DNA of 64,000 nucleotides from Pseudomonas sp. ICMP22404 (lineage in GTDB: Bacteria; Pseudomonadota; Gammaproteobacteria; Pseudomonadales; Pseudomonadaceae). Below are positions 52,074 to 61,332 of this stretch, one piece after another (the first letter of the stretch is position 1; the number at the start of each line of letters is the position of its first letter). The position numbers were made by a program, and so were the translations under genes. The notes under the pieces were generated by a model. The model had not been told where the DNA came from. It did not search any database and saw only the letters and a list, made by a program, of their open reading frames with translations. The stretch spans positions 62,001 to 126,000 of the forward strand of contig NZ_VCNG01000009.1 of the NCBI RefSeq assembly GCF_006227205.1. Direction: 5' to 3'.

Positions 52074-52271
52074 TAATCGGGGGCAAGTGAAAACGCTCCA
52101 GCCCGCTGTGCATAAGGCTTTGCGAGGCATCTGGAAAATTTTTTCCCTTGACCCTGCATGTGAGCTTGTGCAGATCGGATTCTCTGCTATAAACCACGAT
52201 CCATAGGGGCGATGGCTCGAAGCCAGTAACCACGGCCCTCAGAGCGGTCTTTCCAGAGTTTAGTCACAGAC

Positions 52272-52293
52272 TTATCCACAGGATTGCCCACAG
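52272..52293 (+). promoter_or_regulatory. Composite DnaA-box-like motif 2
   Basis: TTATCCACAG-GATTGC-CCACAG, again with a perfect DnaA box and the same 6-bp gap. Confidence 0.6.
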
Positions 52294-52426
52294 ATTTTCC
52301 GGCCTATCCCGCGCTTAAAAAAGTGTTGACAACCTAGACTCATGCTCGCCTGAAAATGCCTGATCAAAAAACGATCGCCGGCCTGCAAGCCACGTATTTA
52401 AAGGCGTCCAGCCAGCTACTCCCACG

Positions 52427-52448
52427 TTACCCACAGCCGGTTCCACAG
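52427..52448 (+). promoter_or_regulatory. Composite DnaA-box-like motif 3
   Basis: TTACCCACAG-CCGGTT-CCACAG. The next ~20 bp (CAAACGGGGACAAGTC) resemble those after motif 1, so motifs 1 and 3 are parts of a diverged ~43-bp repeat. Confidence 0.55.
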
Positions 52449-52561
52449 CAAACGGGGACAAGTCAAAACCGTAACAAAACAACTGTTTGCGGCGACTTTA
52501 TGTCGCGGTTTGCTAAGGGTTGAGGATTGTTGTCCACAATTCTTCGGCCACATGAATTTCC

Positions 52562-52638
52562 CCTGCTCGCGATAGCGGTGGATCAGGCACAGAGATGCCG
52601 ACTGTTCCATCGCTATCGCGAGCAGGCTCGCTCCCACA
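52562..52638. repeat. REP pair with a truncated left arm
   Basis: CCTGCTCGCGATAGCGG lacks the GTGGGAGCGAG half, while the right arm ATCGCTATCGCGAGCAGGCTCGCTCCCACA is complete. Confidence 0.8.
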
Positions 52639-52662
52639 GGGGTTGGTGATGTTCAGGAGAGA

Positions 52663-52690
52663 TAAAAAAACCGGCGATCACTCGCCGGTT
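52663..52690 (-). terminator. Terminator of the liv operon
   Basis: AACCGGCGA (52669-52677) and TCGCCGGTT (52682-52690) form a 9-bp stem. Read on the minus strand a run of T follows, so it ends transcription after livF. Confidence 0.9.
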
Positions 52691-52710
52691 TCTTTATTGC
52701 CATATCGGCG

Positions 52711-53427
52711 TCAGTGCCCGCCCAGGTACGCGTTGCGCACCTCTTCGTTGGCGAGCAGCTCCTTGCCGGTGCCGGTCAGGCGGATTTCGCCGTTGACCAT
52801 CACATAGGCCCGGTCCGACAACCTGAGGGCGTGGTTGGCGTTCTGCTCCACCAGGAAGATGGTCATCCCGGTGGACGCCAGTTCCCTCAGGGTGGCGAAG
52901 ATCTGTTTCACCACGATTGGCGCCAGCCCCAGGCTCGGCTCATCGAGCAGCAACAACTTCGGCCGGCTCATCAACGCCCGGGCAATGGCGAGCATTTGCT
53001 GCTCGCCACCCGACATGGTCATGGCCCGCTGGTTGCGCCGCTCCTTGAGCCGCGGGAACAGTTCGAACATGCGCTGCATGTCTTCGCTGGCGTACTTGTC
53101 GCCGATGGGGATGGTGCCCATCAGCAGGTTCTCCTCGACGGTCATGTCGGGGAACACCCGCCGGCCTTCCGGCGACTGGGCGATGCCGTTGGACGCGATG
53201 TAGTGGGACGACTTATGGGTGATGTCCACACCCTGGTAGATGATCTGCCCACTGGCTGCGCGCGGCTGGCCGAAGATCGACATCAGCAGCGTGGACTTGC
53301 CAGCGCCATTGGAGCCGATCAGGCTCACCGTCTCGCCTTTGCCAATGTGCATCGAGACTTTCTTCAGGGCCTGGATCGGCCCGTAGAACACGTCCAGCTC
53401 CTTGAGTTCGAGGATCGGTTCACTCAT
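52711..53427 (-). CDS. livF: Branched-chain amino acid ABC transporter ATPase LivF
   Basis: The 238-residue ATPase has Walker A GSNGAGKST, PEGRRVFPDMTVEENL, signature MSGGEQQMLAIARAL and Walker B LLLLDEPSLGLAP with H-loop VEQN. This is the LivF/BraG member of the importer. It is the last gene before the terminator at 52663. The start overlaps the livG stop by 4 nt. Confidence 0.95.
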   Translation of the reverse strand: MSEPILELKELDVFYGPIQALKKVSMHIGKGETVSLIGSNGAGKSTLLMSIFGQPRAASGQIIYQGVDITHKSSHYIASNGIAQSPEGRRVFPDMTVEENLLMGTIPIGDKYASEDMQRMFELFPRLKERRNQRAMTMSGGEQQMLAIARALMSRPKLLLLDEPSLGLAPIVVKQIFATLRELASTGMTIFLVEQNANHALRLSDRAYVMVNGEIRLTGTGKELLANEEVRNAYLGGH

Positions 53428-54296
53428 ACCAGTTCCTCTTCATCGGCACCCAGGTAGGCCGCGATCACCTTCGGATCGTTGCGAATCGCCTCCGGGCCGC
53501 CCTCGGCGATCACGTTGCCGTGGTCCAGCACCACGATGTGGTCGGAAATGCTCATTACCATGCCCATGTCGTGTTCGATCAGCACCACGGTCAGATCGTG
53601 CTCGTCGCGCAGCAGTCGGATCATCGCGCTCAGCGCTTCGGTTTCCTGAGGGTTGAGGCCGGCGGCCGGTTCGTCGAGGCAGATGACCTGCGGACGGGTG
53701 CACATGGCCCGGGCAATTTCCAGGCGGCGCTGCTGACCATAGGAAAGCTCACCCGCCAGGCGGTTGGCACAGTCCACCAGGTCCACGACTTCGAGCCAGT
53801 AGAAGGCATGATCCAGTGCGTCGCTTTCGGCCTTGCGATAACCCTTGGTGTTGAGGATGCCGGCCACCAGACTGCGGTTGACCCACATGTGCTGGGCCAC
53901 CAGGAGGTTTTCCAGCACCGACATTTCCCGGAACAGGCGAATGTTCTGGAAGGTACGGGCCAGGCCGGCGCGGTTCACCAGGTGGGTCCCCCCGAACATC
54001 TTGTAGTACAGCCGGCTGGCGAAGGATTTCGGCGAGACGAAGTCGGTGGGGCGAAACGCTTCGCCCAACAGTTTGATGACGTTGGTCCGCTCGCCGCGCA
54101 CGTTGAGTTCGATCTTGCCGCCGGAGGCTTTGTAGAAACCGGTCAGGCAGTTGAACACCGTGGTCTTGCCCGCGCCATTGGGGCCGATCAGGGCGAAGAT
54201 CGAGTTGCGCTTGACCTGCAGGCTGACATCGCTGAGGGCCTTGATGCCACCGAATTGCATCATCAGGTTTTCGACCTGGAGTACGACTTCACTCAT
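53424..54296 (-). CDS. livG: Branched-chain amino acid ABC transporter ATPase LivG
   Basis: The 290-residue ATPase has Walker A GPNGAGKTT, RTFQNIRLFREMSVLENLLVAQH, signature LSYGQQRRLEIARAM and Walker B VICLDEPAAGLNPQE with H-loop IEHDM. This is LivG/BraF. Start 54296 (MSEVVLQVENLMMQF) follows GGGAGGGCAG and overlaps the livM stop by 8 nt; a frame six codons longer is possible. Confidence 0.95.
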   Translation of the reverse strand: MSEVVLQVENLMMQFGGIKALSDVSLQVKRNSIFALIGPNGAGKTTVFNCLTGFYKASGGKIELNVRGERTNVIKLLGEAFRPTDFVSPKSFASRLYYKMFGGTHLVNRAGLARTFQNIRLFREMSVLENLLVAQHMWVNRSLVAGILNTKGYRKAESDALDHAFYWLEVVDLVDCANRLAGELSYGQQRRLEIARAMCTRPQVICLDEPAAGLNPQETEALSAMIRLLRDEHDLTVVLIEHDMGMVMSISDHIVVLDHGNVIAEGGPEAIRNDPKVIAAYLGADEEELV

Positions 54297-55593
54297 GGCG
54301 CTGCCCTCCCTCATGCGCTATGACACCTTTACGCGGCCTCACACCGGTACGGCTGATGCGGATCAGGCCGCGAGGTCGCCAGATCATCATCAACACCATC
54401 AGCACACCGAACAGCAGCACGCGGTATTCGGAGAAGCTGCGCAGCAGCTCTGGCGTAATGGTGAGTACGAATGCCGCGATCACCACGCCCACTGTCGAGC
54501 CCATGCCGCCCAGGACCACGATCGCCAGGATCAGCGCCGATTCGAAGAATGTGAACGACGACGGGTTGACGAACCCCTGGTAGCTGGCGAAGAACACCCC
54601 GGCCAGGCCGGCGGTGGATGCACCGAGGGTGAACGCCGAAAGCTTGACCAGTACGTGATTCAGGCCCATGGAACGGCAGGCGATCTCGTCTTCACGCAGG
54701 GCTTCCCAGGCGCGCCCGACCGGCATGCGCGTCAACCTGTGCTTGATGTAGAGCACCAGCAGCACAACGATGAACAACACGATGTAGATGAACAGGAATT
54801 TCAGGTTCGGGTTGTAGTCGATGCCGAAGAACTCGTGGAATGGCACCCCTCCATCCTTGGCCTTGCGACCGAACTCCAGACCGAGGAAGGTCGGCGACGG
54901 CACGGGCATGCCGTTTGGCCCGCCGGTGAACGACAGCCAGTTATTGAGCACCAGTCGGATGATTTCACCGAAGCCCAGGGTCACGATCGCCAGGTAGTCG
55001 CCGTGCATTCGCAACACCGGGAAGCCCAATATGCATCCCGCCAGCGCTGCCGCAAGCGCCGCCAGTGGCAGCACGGTCCAGAAACCCAGTCCCAGGTACT
55101 GATAGCCCAGCGCCAGGCCATAGGCACCGATGGCGTAGAACGCCACATAACCCAGGTCGAGCAGGCCCGCCAGGCCGACCACGATGTTCAGGCCCAGGCC
55201 GAGCAGCACGTAGATCAGCCCGAGGATGACTACCGTGAGCACGTATTTGTTGGCGAAAAACGGAAACACGATGGCAATCACGATCAGCGCCGGGATGATC
55301 CAGCGCAGGCGCGACTTGTAGTCCGGTGGCAGGACGTGCACGCCGGAACCCGGGTTTTCAAAGCCCTGGAGCACCTTCAGGCCCTTGGACGTTTGCAGGA
55401 ACAGGCTCAAGGCAAAGCGCCCGATCATCACGATCGCCACCAGCCAGCCGACGCGGGCCGGTTGCAGGTTGAAGCTGTAGCCGTCGAGCACCACGCCGAC
55501 AATCGGCCCGAATACGATCAGCGAGATCAGGCCCGCCAGGATCGCGTCAATGACGCTCTGTTTGATATCAATCGGTTTATTGGCAGCAGACAT
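54289..55593 (-). CDS. livM: Branched-chain amino acid ABC permease LivM
   Basis: The 434-residue permease has about ten hydrophobic spans and the LivM motifs VVGLAGLLDLGYVAFYAIGAYG, LAIVTLGFGEIIRLVLNNW and ALREDEIACRSMGLN. The N-terminal ~100 residues, including two extra spans, are longer than in some homologs, as is common in Pseudomonas. It pairs with LivH. Two bp separate it from livH. Confidence 0.94.
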   Translation of the reverse strand: MSAANKPIDIKQSVIDAILAGLISLIVFGPIVGVVLDGYSFNLQPARVGWLVAIVMIGRFALSLFLQTSKGLKVLQGFENPGSGVHVLPPDYKSRLRWIIPALIVIAIVFPFFANKYVLTVVILGLIYVLLGLGLNIVVGLAGLLDLGYVAFYAIGAYGLALGYQYLGLGFWTVLPLAALAAALAGCILGFPVLRMHGDYLAIVTLGFGEIIRLVLNNWLSFTGGPNGMPVPSPTFLGLEFGRKAKDGGVPFHEFFGIDYNPNLKFLFIYIVLFIVVLLVLYIKHRLTRMPVGRAWEALREDEIACRSMGLNHVLVKLSAFTLGASTAGLAGVFFASYQGFVNPSSFTFFESALILAIVVLGGMGSTVGVVIAAFVLTITPELLRSFSEYRVLLFGVLMVLMMIWRPRGLIRISRTGVRPRKGVIAHEGGQRHE

Positions 55594-55595
55594 AC

Positions 55596-56510
<915 letters not shown>

Positions 56511-56661
56511 AACGCAATCTCACGCATTTGAAAGACTGCACGCGCACCGCAGCGACGGACCGGGGTTCAGCCGCCGAGGCTACACGGTGGGCGCACAGCT
56601 TTCGGGAGAAAAGACAGGTGGGTCCTGGCTGATACCAGCCCGGGAAGGGCGATCACGGGTT

Positions 56662-56694
56662 GCGTGGCGAAGGAGCACGCTCCCTCGCCACACG
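56662..56694. terminator. Hairpin between braC and livH
   Basis: GCGTGGCGAAGGAG (56662-56675) pairs with the CTCCCTCGCCACACGC segment that follows, with two small mismatches. No T-run follows on the minus strand, so partial termination or message processing fits better than full termination. Confidence 0.5.
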
Positions 56695-56710
56695 CCGTTA
56701 TCCCTTCAAA

Positions 56711-57847
56711 TCACTTCTGTTTTTCCAACTGATGGTATTTGCCGTCCTTGTCCCACTGGTAGACCACGTAGTCGGAGACCTTCAGGTCACCCTTCTTGTC
56801 CCATTCCTTCTTGCCCATTACGGTCTGGACCGGGTTGGTCTTGAGCCACTCGGCCGCAGCGTCGGTCTTGCTCGACTTGGCACCGTTGAAAGCGGCCGCC
56901 AGGGTCTGGACGGAAGCGTAGGCATACAGGGTGTAGCCTTCCGGCTCGGTGCCCTTGGCACGGAATGCGTCGACCACGGACTTGCTGTCTGGCAGCAGGC
57001 GTGGGTCGGCACCGAAGGTCATGTACACGCCATCGACGTATTGCGCGCCGCCGGCGGTGGTCACCAGTTCGTCGGTCACGATGCCGTCGTCGGACATGAA
57101 TTTCACGTCCTTGAGGCCTTGCTCACGCAGTTGGCGAACCAGCGGGCCGGCTTCCGGGTGCAGGCCGCCGAAGTAGACCACGTCGGCACCAGCGGCACGG
57201 ATCTTGGTGACCACGGCGCTGAAGTCTTTCTCACCACGGGTCAGGCCTTCGTACAGTACCGGGGTCACGCCGCGCTTGGTCAGCTGGGCCTTGGTGGCAT
57301 CCGCCAGGCCCTGGCCGTAGGTGTCCTTGTCGTGCAACACCACGACTTTCTTGCCCTTGAGCACGTCGACAATGTAGTCGCCGGCGACAATGCCCTGCTG
57401 GTCGTCACGACCGCACATACGGAACATCGCGTTCAGGCCACGCTCGGTAACGGCCGGGTTGGTGGAACCTGGGGTGATGGCCATGATGTCGGCGTCACCA
57501 TAGACTTCGGAAGCCGGGATGGTCGACGAGGAGCAGAAGTGACCGACCACGGCGTTCACCTTGTCCTGGTCGACGAAGCGGTTGGCCACGGCCACGGCCT
57601 GCTTCGGCTCGCAGGCGTCGTCACCTTTCACCAGCACGATCTTCTCGCCGTTCACGCCGCCCTTGGCGTTGATTTCGTCCGCCGCCGCCTGCGCCCCTTT
57701 CATGTACTGCTCGCCAAACGCTGCGTTGGCACCAGTCATGGGACCCGCTACACCGATCTTGAAGTCTGCATGGGCAAACGCGGAAACACCCATCGCTGCT
57801 GTAACGGCGAGGGCCAGAAAGCCTTTCTTGTAAAACGTCTGGGACAT
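56711..57847 (-). CDS. braC: Branched-chain amino acid binding protein
   Basis: The 378-residue periplasmic protein has a signal peptide (GFLALAVTAAMGVSAFA) and the mature start HADFKIGVAGPMTGANAAFGEQYMKGAQAA, as in LivK/BraC. Paired-Cys segments GDDACEPKQ and VVGHFCSSSTIP are present. It binds leucine, isoleucine and valine (also alanine and threonine in BraC) and feeds the LivHMGF channel. ATG 57847 follows GGAG; the 15 upstream codons are not used. A sigma-54 promoter and an upstream array stand before it. Confidence 0.95.
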   Translation of the reverse strand: MSQTFYKKGFLALAVTAAMGVSAFAHADFKIGVAGPMTGANAAFGEQYMKGAQAAADEINAKGGVNGEKIVLVKGDDACEPKQAVAVANRFVDQDKVNAVVGHFCSSSTIPASEVYGDADIMAITPGSTNPAVTERGLNAMFRMCGRDDQQGIVAGDYIVDVLKGKKVVVLHDKDTYGQGLADATKAQLTKRGVTPVLYEGLTRGEKDFSAVVTKIRAAGADVVYFGGLHPEAGPLVRQLREQGLKDVKFMSDDGIVTDELVTTAGGAQYVDGVYMTFGADPRLLPDSKSVVDAFRAKGTEPEGYTLYAYASVQTLAAAFNGAKSSKTDAAAEWLKTNPVQTVMGKKEWDKKGDLKVSDYVVYQWDKDGKYHQLEKQK

Positions 57848-57904
57848 GAGGTGGTGCTCCAAGGTTTTTTTTAGTTGGCACTGCGACTTCACTGAAAAGC
57901 TCAG

Positions 57905-57920
57905 AGCAAGGGCCGTGCCA
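57905..57920 (-). promoter_or_regulatory. Sigma-54 promoter of braC
   Basis: On the minus strand TGGCACGGCCCTTGCT matches the sigma-54 consensus TGGCACG-N4-TTGCW at every fixed position. The start point should be near 57894, about 46 nt before the ATG. Confidence 0.88.
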
Positions 57921-57993
57921 TCGGTTTTTTATTCTGAAAAAAGTCGCTGCTTTATTGTTATTTCGACTGTTTCGGGCCCTTTTTCACAGGGCG

Positions 57994-58150
57994 TGCAACC
58001 GTCTAAATCGCACGAGGTGCAACCTTTTGCCTAGCCGAGTACAACCCTCTTTGAGCCATCATTGCAACCATCGCAGGAAAGTACGTGCAACCAGCCTGTA
58101 ACAACCTGCGTCACCGAACTGCACACTGTCGGTGCACAACTGCTACAACC
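57994..58150. promoter_or_regulatory. Phased array of TGCAACC heptamers upstream of braC
   Basis: TGCAACC or TACAACC occurs at 57994, 58018, 58040, 58063 and 58086 (steps of 24, 22, 23 and 23 bp), with further matches at 58100 (AACAACC) and 58144 (TACAACC). Two helical turns per step place the copies on one face of DNA. The array is about 100-250 bp above the sigma-54 start, where enhancer-binding proteins act. Confidence 0.65.
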
Positions 58151-58212
58151 CGCACCATTACAGGCTAGACGCTTCGCCGGAAAACGCCGGTTCCGGCAAC
58201 ATTTTTCCACAC

Positions 58213-59496
58213 TCAAATGACGATCCGCAGGCACTGGCCCGCGTGATACAGCGAGAAGCCCGCCTCATACAAGCAGCTGCGCACCCCCGCCCCGGTCACG
58301 GGTTGCATCGGCGCAAAGGGAATCGGTAACGCTTTCGCGTCGCCATGGCACAGGTAATCGGCAAAGGCCTTGCCCACCACCGTACCGGTGGTCACGCCCC
58401 GCCCGTTGTAGCCGGTGACCGCCACCAATCCGGGCGCCGGCTCGAACAGGCGCATCAGATGGTCGGGGGTGAAGGCGATGCAACCGGTCCAGGTGGACTC
58501 CCATTCCACCGACTTGAGATACGGGAAGTAGTGCTGCTGTACCCGATCCGCCCAGGCCTTGAGGAACCAGGTGGGCTTGCGGTTGCCATTGCCCAGGCTG
58601 CCCAGCAACAAACGACCGTCCTTGTCGCGGCGAATGCTGCTCAACACCTGACGGGTGTCCCACGACCCCTGGCCGCCAGGCAAGATGCGTTGTGCCGCCT
58701 CGTCGGTCAACGGGACGGAAGCCACCTGGTAGTAATAGCCGGGGAAGAAATTGCGCCGCAGCTCGGTCCATTCGCCTTCGGTGTAGGCATTGGAGGCGAT
58801 CACCACCTGCTCGGCCAGTACCGAACCCTGGGCCGTCTGTACCGACCAGCGCTGGCCCTGGCGTTCCAGGCGGGTCACGGGGGAGTGGTCAAACAGTTGT
58901 CCGCCCAGGTCCGCCGCCGCCTTGGCCAATCCGCTGACATAGGCCATAGGATTGAGCGTACCGGCGCGTCGATCCAACAAAGCCGCAGCGATTTTCGACG
59001 TGCCTGTGGCTTCGACGCAGGCTTGGCCGGTAAGCAGCTCCACCGGGGCGCCACGGCGTTTCCATTGTTCTTCACGACTGCGCAGGTCCGCCTCGCCCCG
59101 GGCGTTATGGGCCATGTGCAGCGTGCCTTCGCGGCGCAACTGGCAATCGATGTTGTACTTGTCGACAAGGCTGAACACCAACGCTGGAGCTGCGCCCAGC
59201 ATGCGATTGAGCTGGCTGCCGACGGCTTCGCCGAAGCCGGCCTCGATATCGTCCGGCGGAATCCACAGGCCCGCGTTCACCAGCCCGACATTGCGCCCCG
59301 AACCGCCGTGTCCGGTCCGATGAGCCTCCAGCACCGCGACGCGCTTGCCTTGTTCCAGTAAATGCACCGCCGCCGACAACCCGGTAAAGCCTGCGCCAAT
59401 CACGCAGACGTCCACCGTGACCTCACCGGTGAGCGCAGTGTTTTCAGGCCTTTGCGGCGTCAGTTTTTCCCACAGACATTCTTCGCGTAACGGCAT
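58213..59496 (-). CDS. amaA: FAD-dependent oxidase, probable L-pipecolate oxidase
   Basis: The 427-residue DAO-type flavoprotein has the FAD dinucleotide motif VCVIGAGFTGLSAAVHLLEQG near residues 31-51 and EAHRTGHGGSGRNVG. Its gene is next to amaB and a divergent lysR, the order reported for pipecolate degradation in P. putida. It would convert L-pipecolate to piperideine-6-carboxylate. GGAG precedes ATG 59496; a frame 14 codons longer is unsupported. Confidence 0.82.
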   Translation of the reverse strand: MPLREECLWEKLTPQRPENTALTGEVTVDVCVIGAGFTGLSAAVHLLEQGKRVAVLEAHRTGHGGSGRNVGLVNAGLWIPPDDIEAGFGEAVGSQLNRMLGAAPALVFSLVDKYNIDCQLRREGTLHMAHNARGEADLRSREEQWKRRGAPVELLTGQACVEATGTSKIAAALLDRRAGTLNPMAYVSGLAKAAADLGGQLFDHSPVTRLERQGQRWSVQTAQGSVLAEQVVIASNAYTEGEWTELRRNFFPGYYYQVASVPLTDEAAQRILPGGQGSWDTRQVLSSIRRDKDGRLLLGSLGNGNRKPTWFLKAWADRVQQHYFPYLKSVEWESTWTGCIAFTPDHLMRLFEPAPGLVAVTGYNGRGVTTGTVVGKAFADYLCHGDAKALPIPFAPMQPVTGAGVRSCLYEAGFSLYHAGQCLRIVI

Positions 59497-59540
59497 TGCC
59501 AGACTCCGGAAATGAAACCCAACCATCACACCTTTCAAGG

Positions 59541-59629
59541 GTGGGAGCGAGCCTGCTCGCGATGGCGACGCTCATTCAACACTGATGTCGATTGATCGAC
59601 CGCCATCGCGAGCAGGCTCGCTCCCACAG
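59541..59629. repeat. REP pair between amaA and amaB
   Basis: GTGGGAGCGAGCCTGCTCGCGATGGC and its inverted copy sit in the amaB-amaA gap. Confidence 0.85.
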
Positions 59630-59665
59630 GGATCTTCATGAAAGGAAGATCCGCTTCACTCAACC

Positions 59666-61156
59666 TCAGTCGAACGTAATCCCCTGGGCCAACGGCAACT
59701 CCAGCGAGTAGTTGACGGTGTTGGTCTGGCGACGCATGTAGGCGCGCCACGAGTCGGAGCCGGATTCGCGACCGCCGCCGGTTTCCTTCTCACCGCCGAA
59801 GGCGCCGCCGATTTCCGCGCCGCTCGGGCCGATGTTGACGTTGGCGATGCCACAATCGCTGCCCACCGCGGACATGAACTGCTCGGCTTCACGCACGTCC
59901 GTGGTGAAGATGCAGGACGACAGGCCTTGGGGCACGGCGTTGTTCAGGTGCAGGGCCTCGGCGAAGTCCTTGTAGCCGATCACATACAGGATCGGGGCGA
60001 AGGTTTCGTGGCGGACCACGTCGCTCTGCTCCGGCATCTCGACGATGGCCGGCGACACGTAATAGGCATTCGGGAACTGGTCTTCGAGCTGGCGCTGGCC
60101 GCCGAATACGCGACCACCTTCGCTCAAGGCCTGCTCGAGGGCGTCCTGCATGTTGTCGAAGCTGTGCTTGTCGATCAGCGGCCCGACCAGGTTGCCCTCC
60201 AGCGGATGGCCGATGCGCACTTTCGAATAGGCGGCCTTGAGGCGGGTGACGATTTCTTCTTTCACCGACTCATGGGCGATCAGGCGGCGCAGGGTAGTGC
60301 AACGCTGGCCGGCGGTACCGACGGCACTGAACAGGATGGCGCGCACGGCCATGTCCAGGTCGGCACTCGGCGCCAGGATCATCGCGTTGTTGCCACCCAG
60401 TTCGAGGATGCTGCGGGCAAAGCGCGCGGCGACTTTCGGCGCCACTTCCCGACCCATGCGGGTGCTGCCGGTGGCGCTGATCAATGCCACGCGCGGGTCA
60501 TCTACCAACGCCTCACCGGCATCGCGACCGCCGATGATCACTTGGCACAGATATTCCGGCGCATCGCTGAAGTTCTTCAATGCACGCTCGAACAGCGCCT
60601 GGCACGCCAGGGCGGTGAGCGGGGTCTTTTCCGAAGGTTTCCAGATCACCGAATCGCCGCACACCAGAGCCAGCGTGGTGTTCCAGGCCCAGACCGCGAC
60701 AGGGAAGTTGAACGCACTGATCACCCCGACCACGCCCAGCGGATGCCAGGTTTCACGCATGTGGTGACCCGGGCGCTCGGAGGCGATGGTCAGGCCATAC
60801 AGTTGACGGGACAGGCCGACGGCGAAATCGCAGATGTCGATCATCTCCTGCACTTCACCCAGGCCTTCCTGGGTAATCTTGCCGGCTTCCCATGACACCA
60901 GCTCGCCGAGATCGGCCTTGTATTCACGTAGCAGGTCACCAAACTGGCGCACCAGCTCGCCGCGACGCGGGGCTGGGACCTGGCGCCACAGATCGAAAGC
61001 ATGTTGAGCACGGCTGACCTGCTGCTCGACTTCGGCCGCGCCTTCCCAATTCACCGCGCCGATACGACTGCCGTCGATAGGCGAATGCACCGGCTGTGTG
61101 CCGTTCTGGTACAGGGCCGGGGCTACCCCCAGGCGATCAAGCAATGCAGCAACCAT
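59666..61156 (-). CDS. amaB: Aldehyde dehydrogenase, alpha-aminoadipate semialdehyde (piperideine-6-carboxylate) type
   Basis: The 496-residue NAD-dependent aldehyde dehydrogenase of the ALDH7 type has SAFNFPVAVWAWN, SATGSTRMGREV, ELGGNNAMIL with the general base Glu, and GQRCTTLRR with the nucleophile Cys286. It oxidises 2-aminoadipate semialdehyde in lysine degradation. Start 61156 follows GAGGA; the frame above it (58 more codons) is rejected. It is encoded before amaA on the same strand, with a divergent lysR. Confidence 0.87.
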   Translation of the reverse strand: MVAALLDRLGVAPALYQNGTQPVHSPIDGSRIGAVNWEGAAEVEQQVSRAQHAFDLWRQVPAPRRGELVRQFGDLLREYKADLGELVSWEAGKITQEGLGEVQEMIDICDFAVGLSRQLYGLTIASERPGHHMRETWHPLGVVGVISAFNFPVAVWAWNTTLALVCGDSVIWKPSEKTPLTALACQALFERALKNFSDAPEYLCQVIIGGRDAGEALVDDPRVALISATGSTRMGREVAPKVAARFARSILELGGNNAMILAPSADLDMAVRAILFSAVGTAGQRCTTLRRLIAHESVKEEIVTRLKAAYSKVRIGHPLEGNLVGPLIDKHSFDNMQDALEQALSEGGRVFGGQRQLEDQFPNAYYVSPAIVEMPEQSDVVRHETFAPILYVIGYKDFAEALHLNNAVPQGLSSCIFTTDVREAEQFMSAVGSDCGIANVNIGPSGAEIGGAFGGEKETGGGRESGSDSWRAYMRRQTNTVNYSLELPLAQGITFD

Positions 61157-61332
61157 GGTCAATTCCTCAAGCGAAAGACAAAAAACGGCAGCCGGACGAT
61201 CACGGCTGATCAGGACTGTAGTTGTAGCTGGCCCGAGTCTTGCCAACAAACGACCTTTAAGCGAGATATCATTCCGTTTATTCATGCTGCCCGTGAACGG
61301 ATACATCGAGCCACCGCAAATAGGCCTCACCG

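Larger units (their letters stand above)
51874..52710. other. Gene-free 837-bp region with DnaA-box-like motifs
   Basis: The stretch between the SDR and livF contains no convincing gene. It holds three composite TTAYCCACAG-N6-CCACAG motifs and a further TTGTCCACA (52530-52538), all in one orientation, a truncated REP pair and the livF terminator. A sigma-70-like TTGTGC-N16-TATAAA near 52170-52195 could start an RNA, but nothing else supports one. Confidence 0.6.

Noticed and set aside
51874..52710. Chromosomal replication origin
   Set aside because: DnaA-like boxes occur, but dnaA, rpmH and gidA-type neighbours and an A+T-rich unwinding region are absent.
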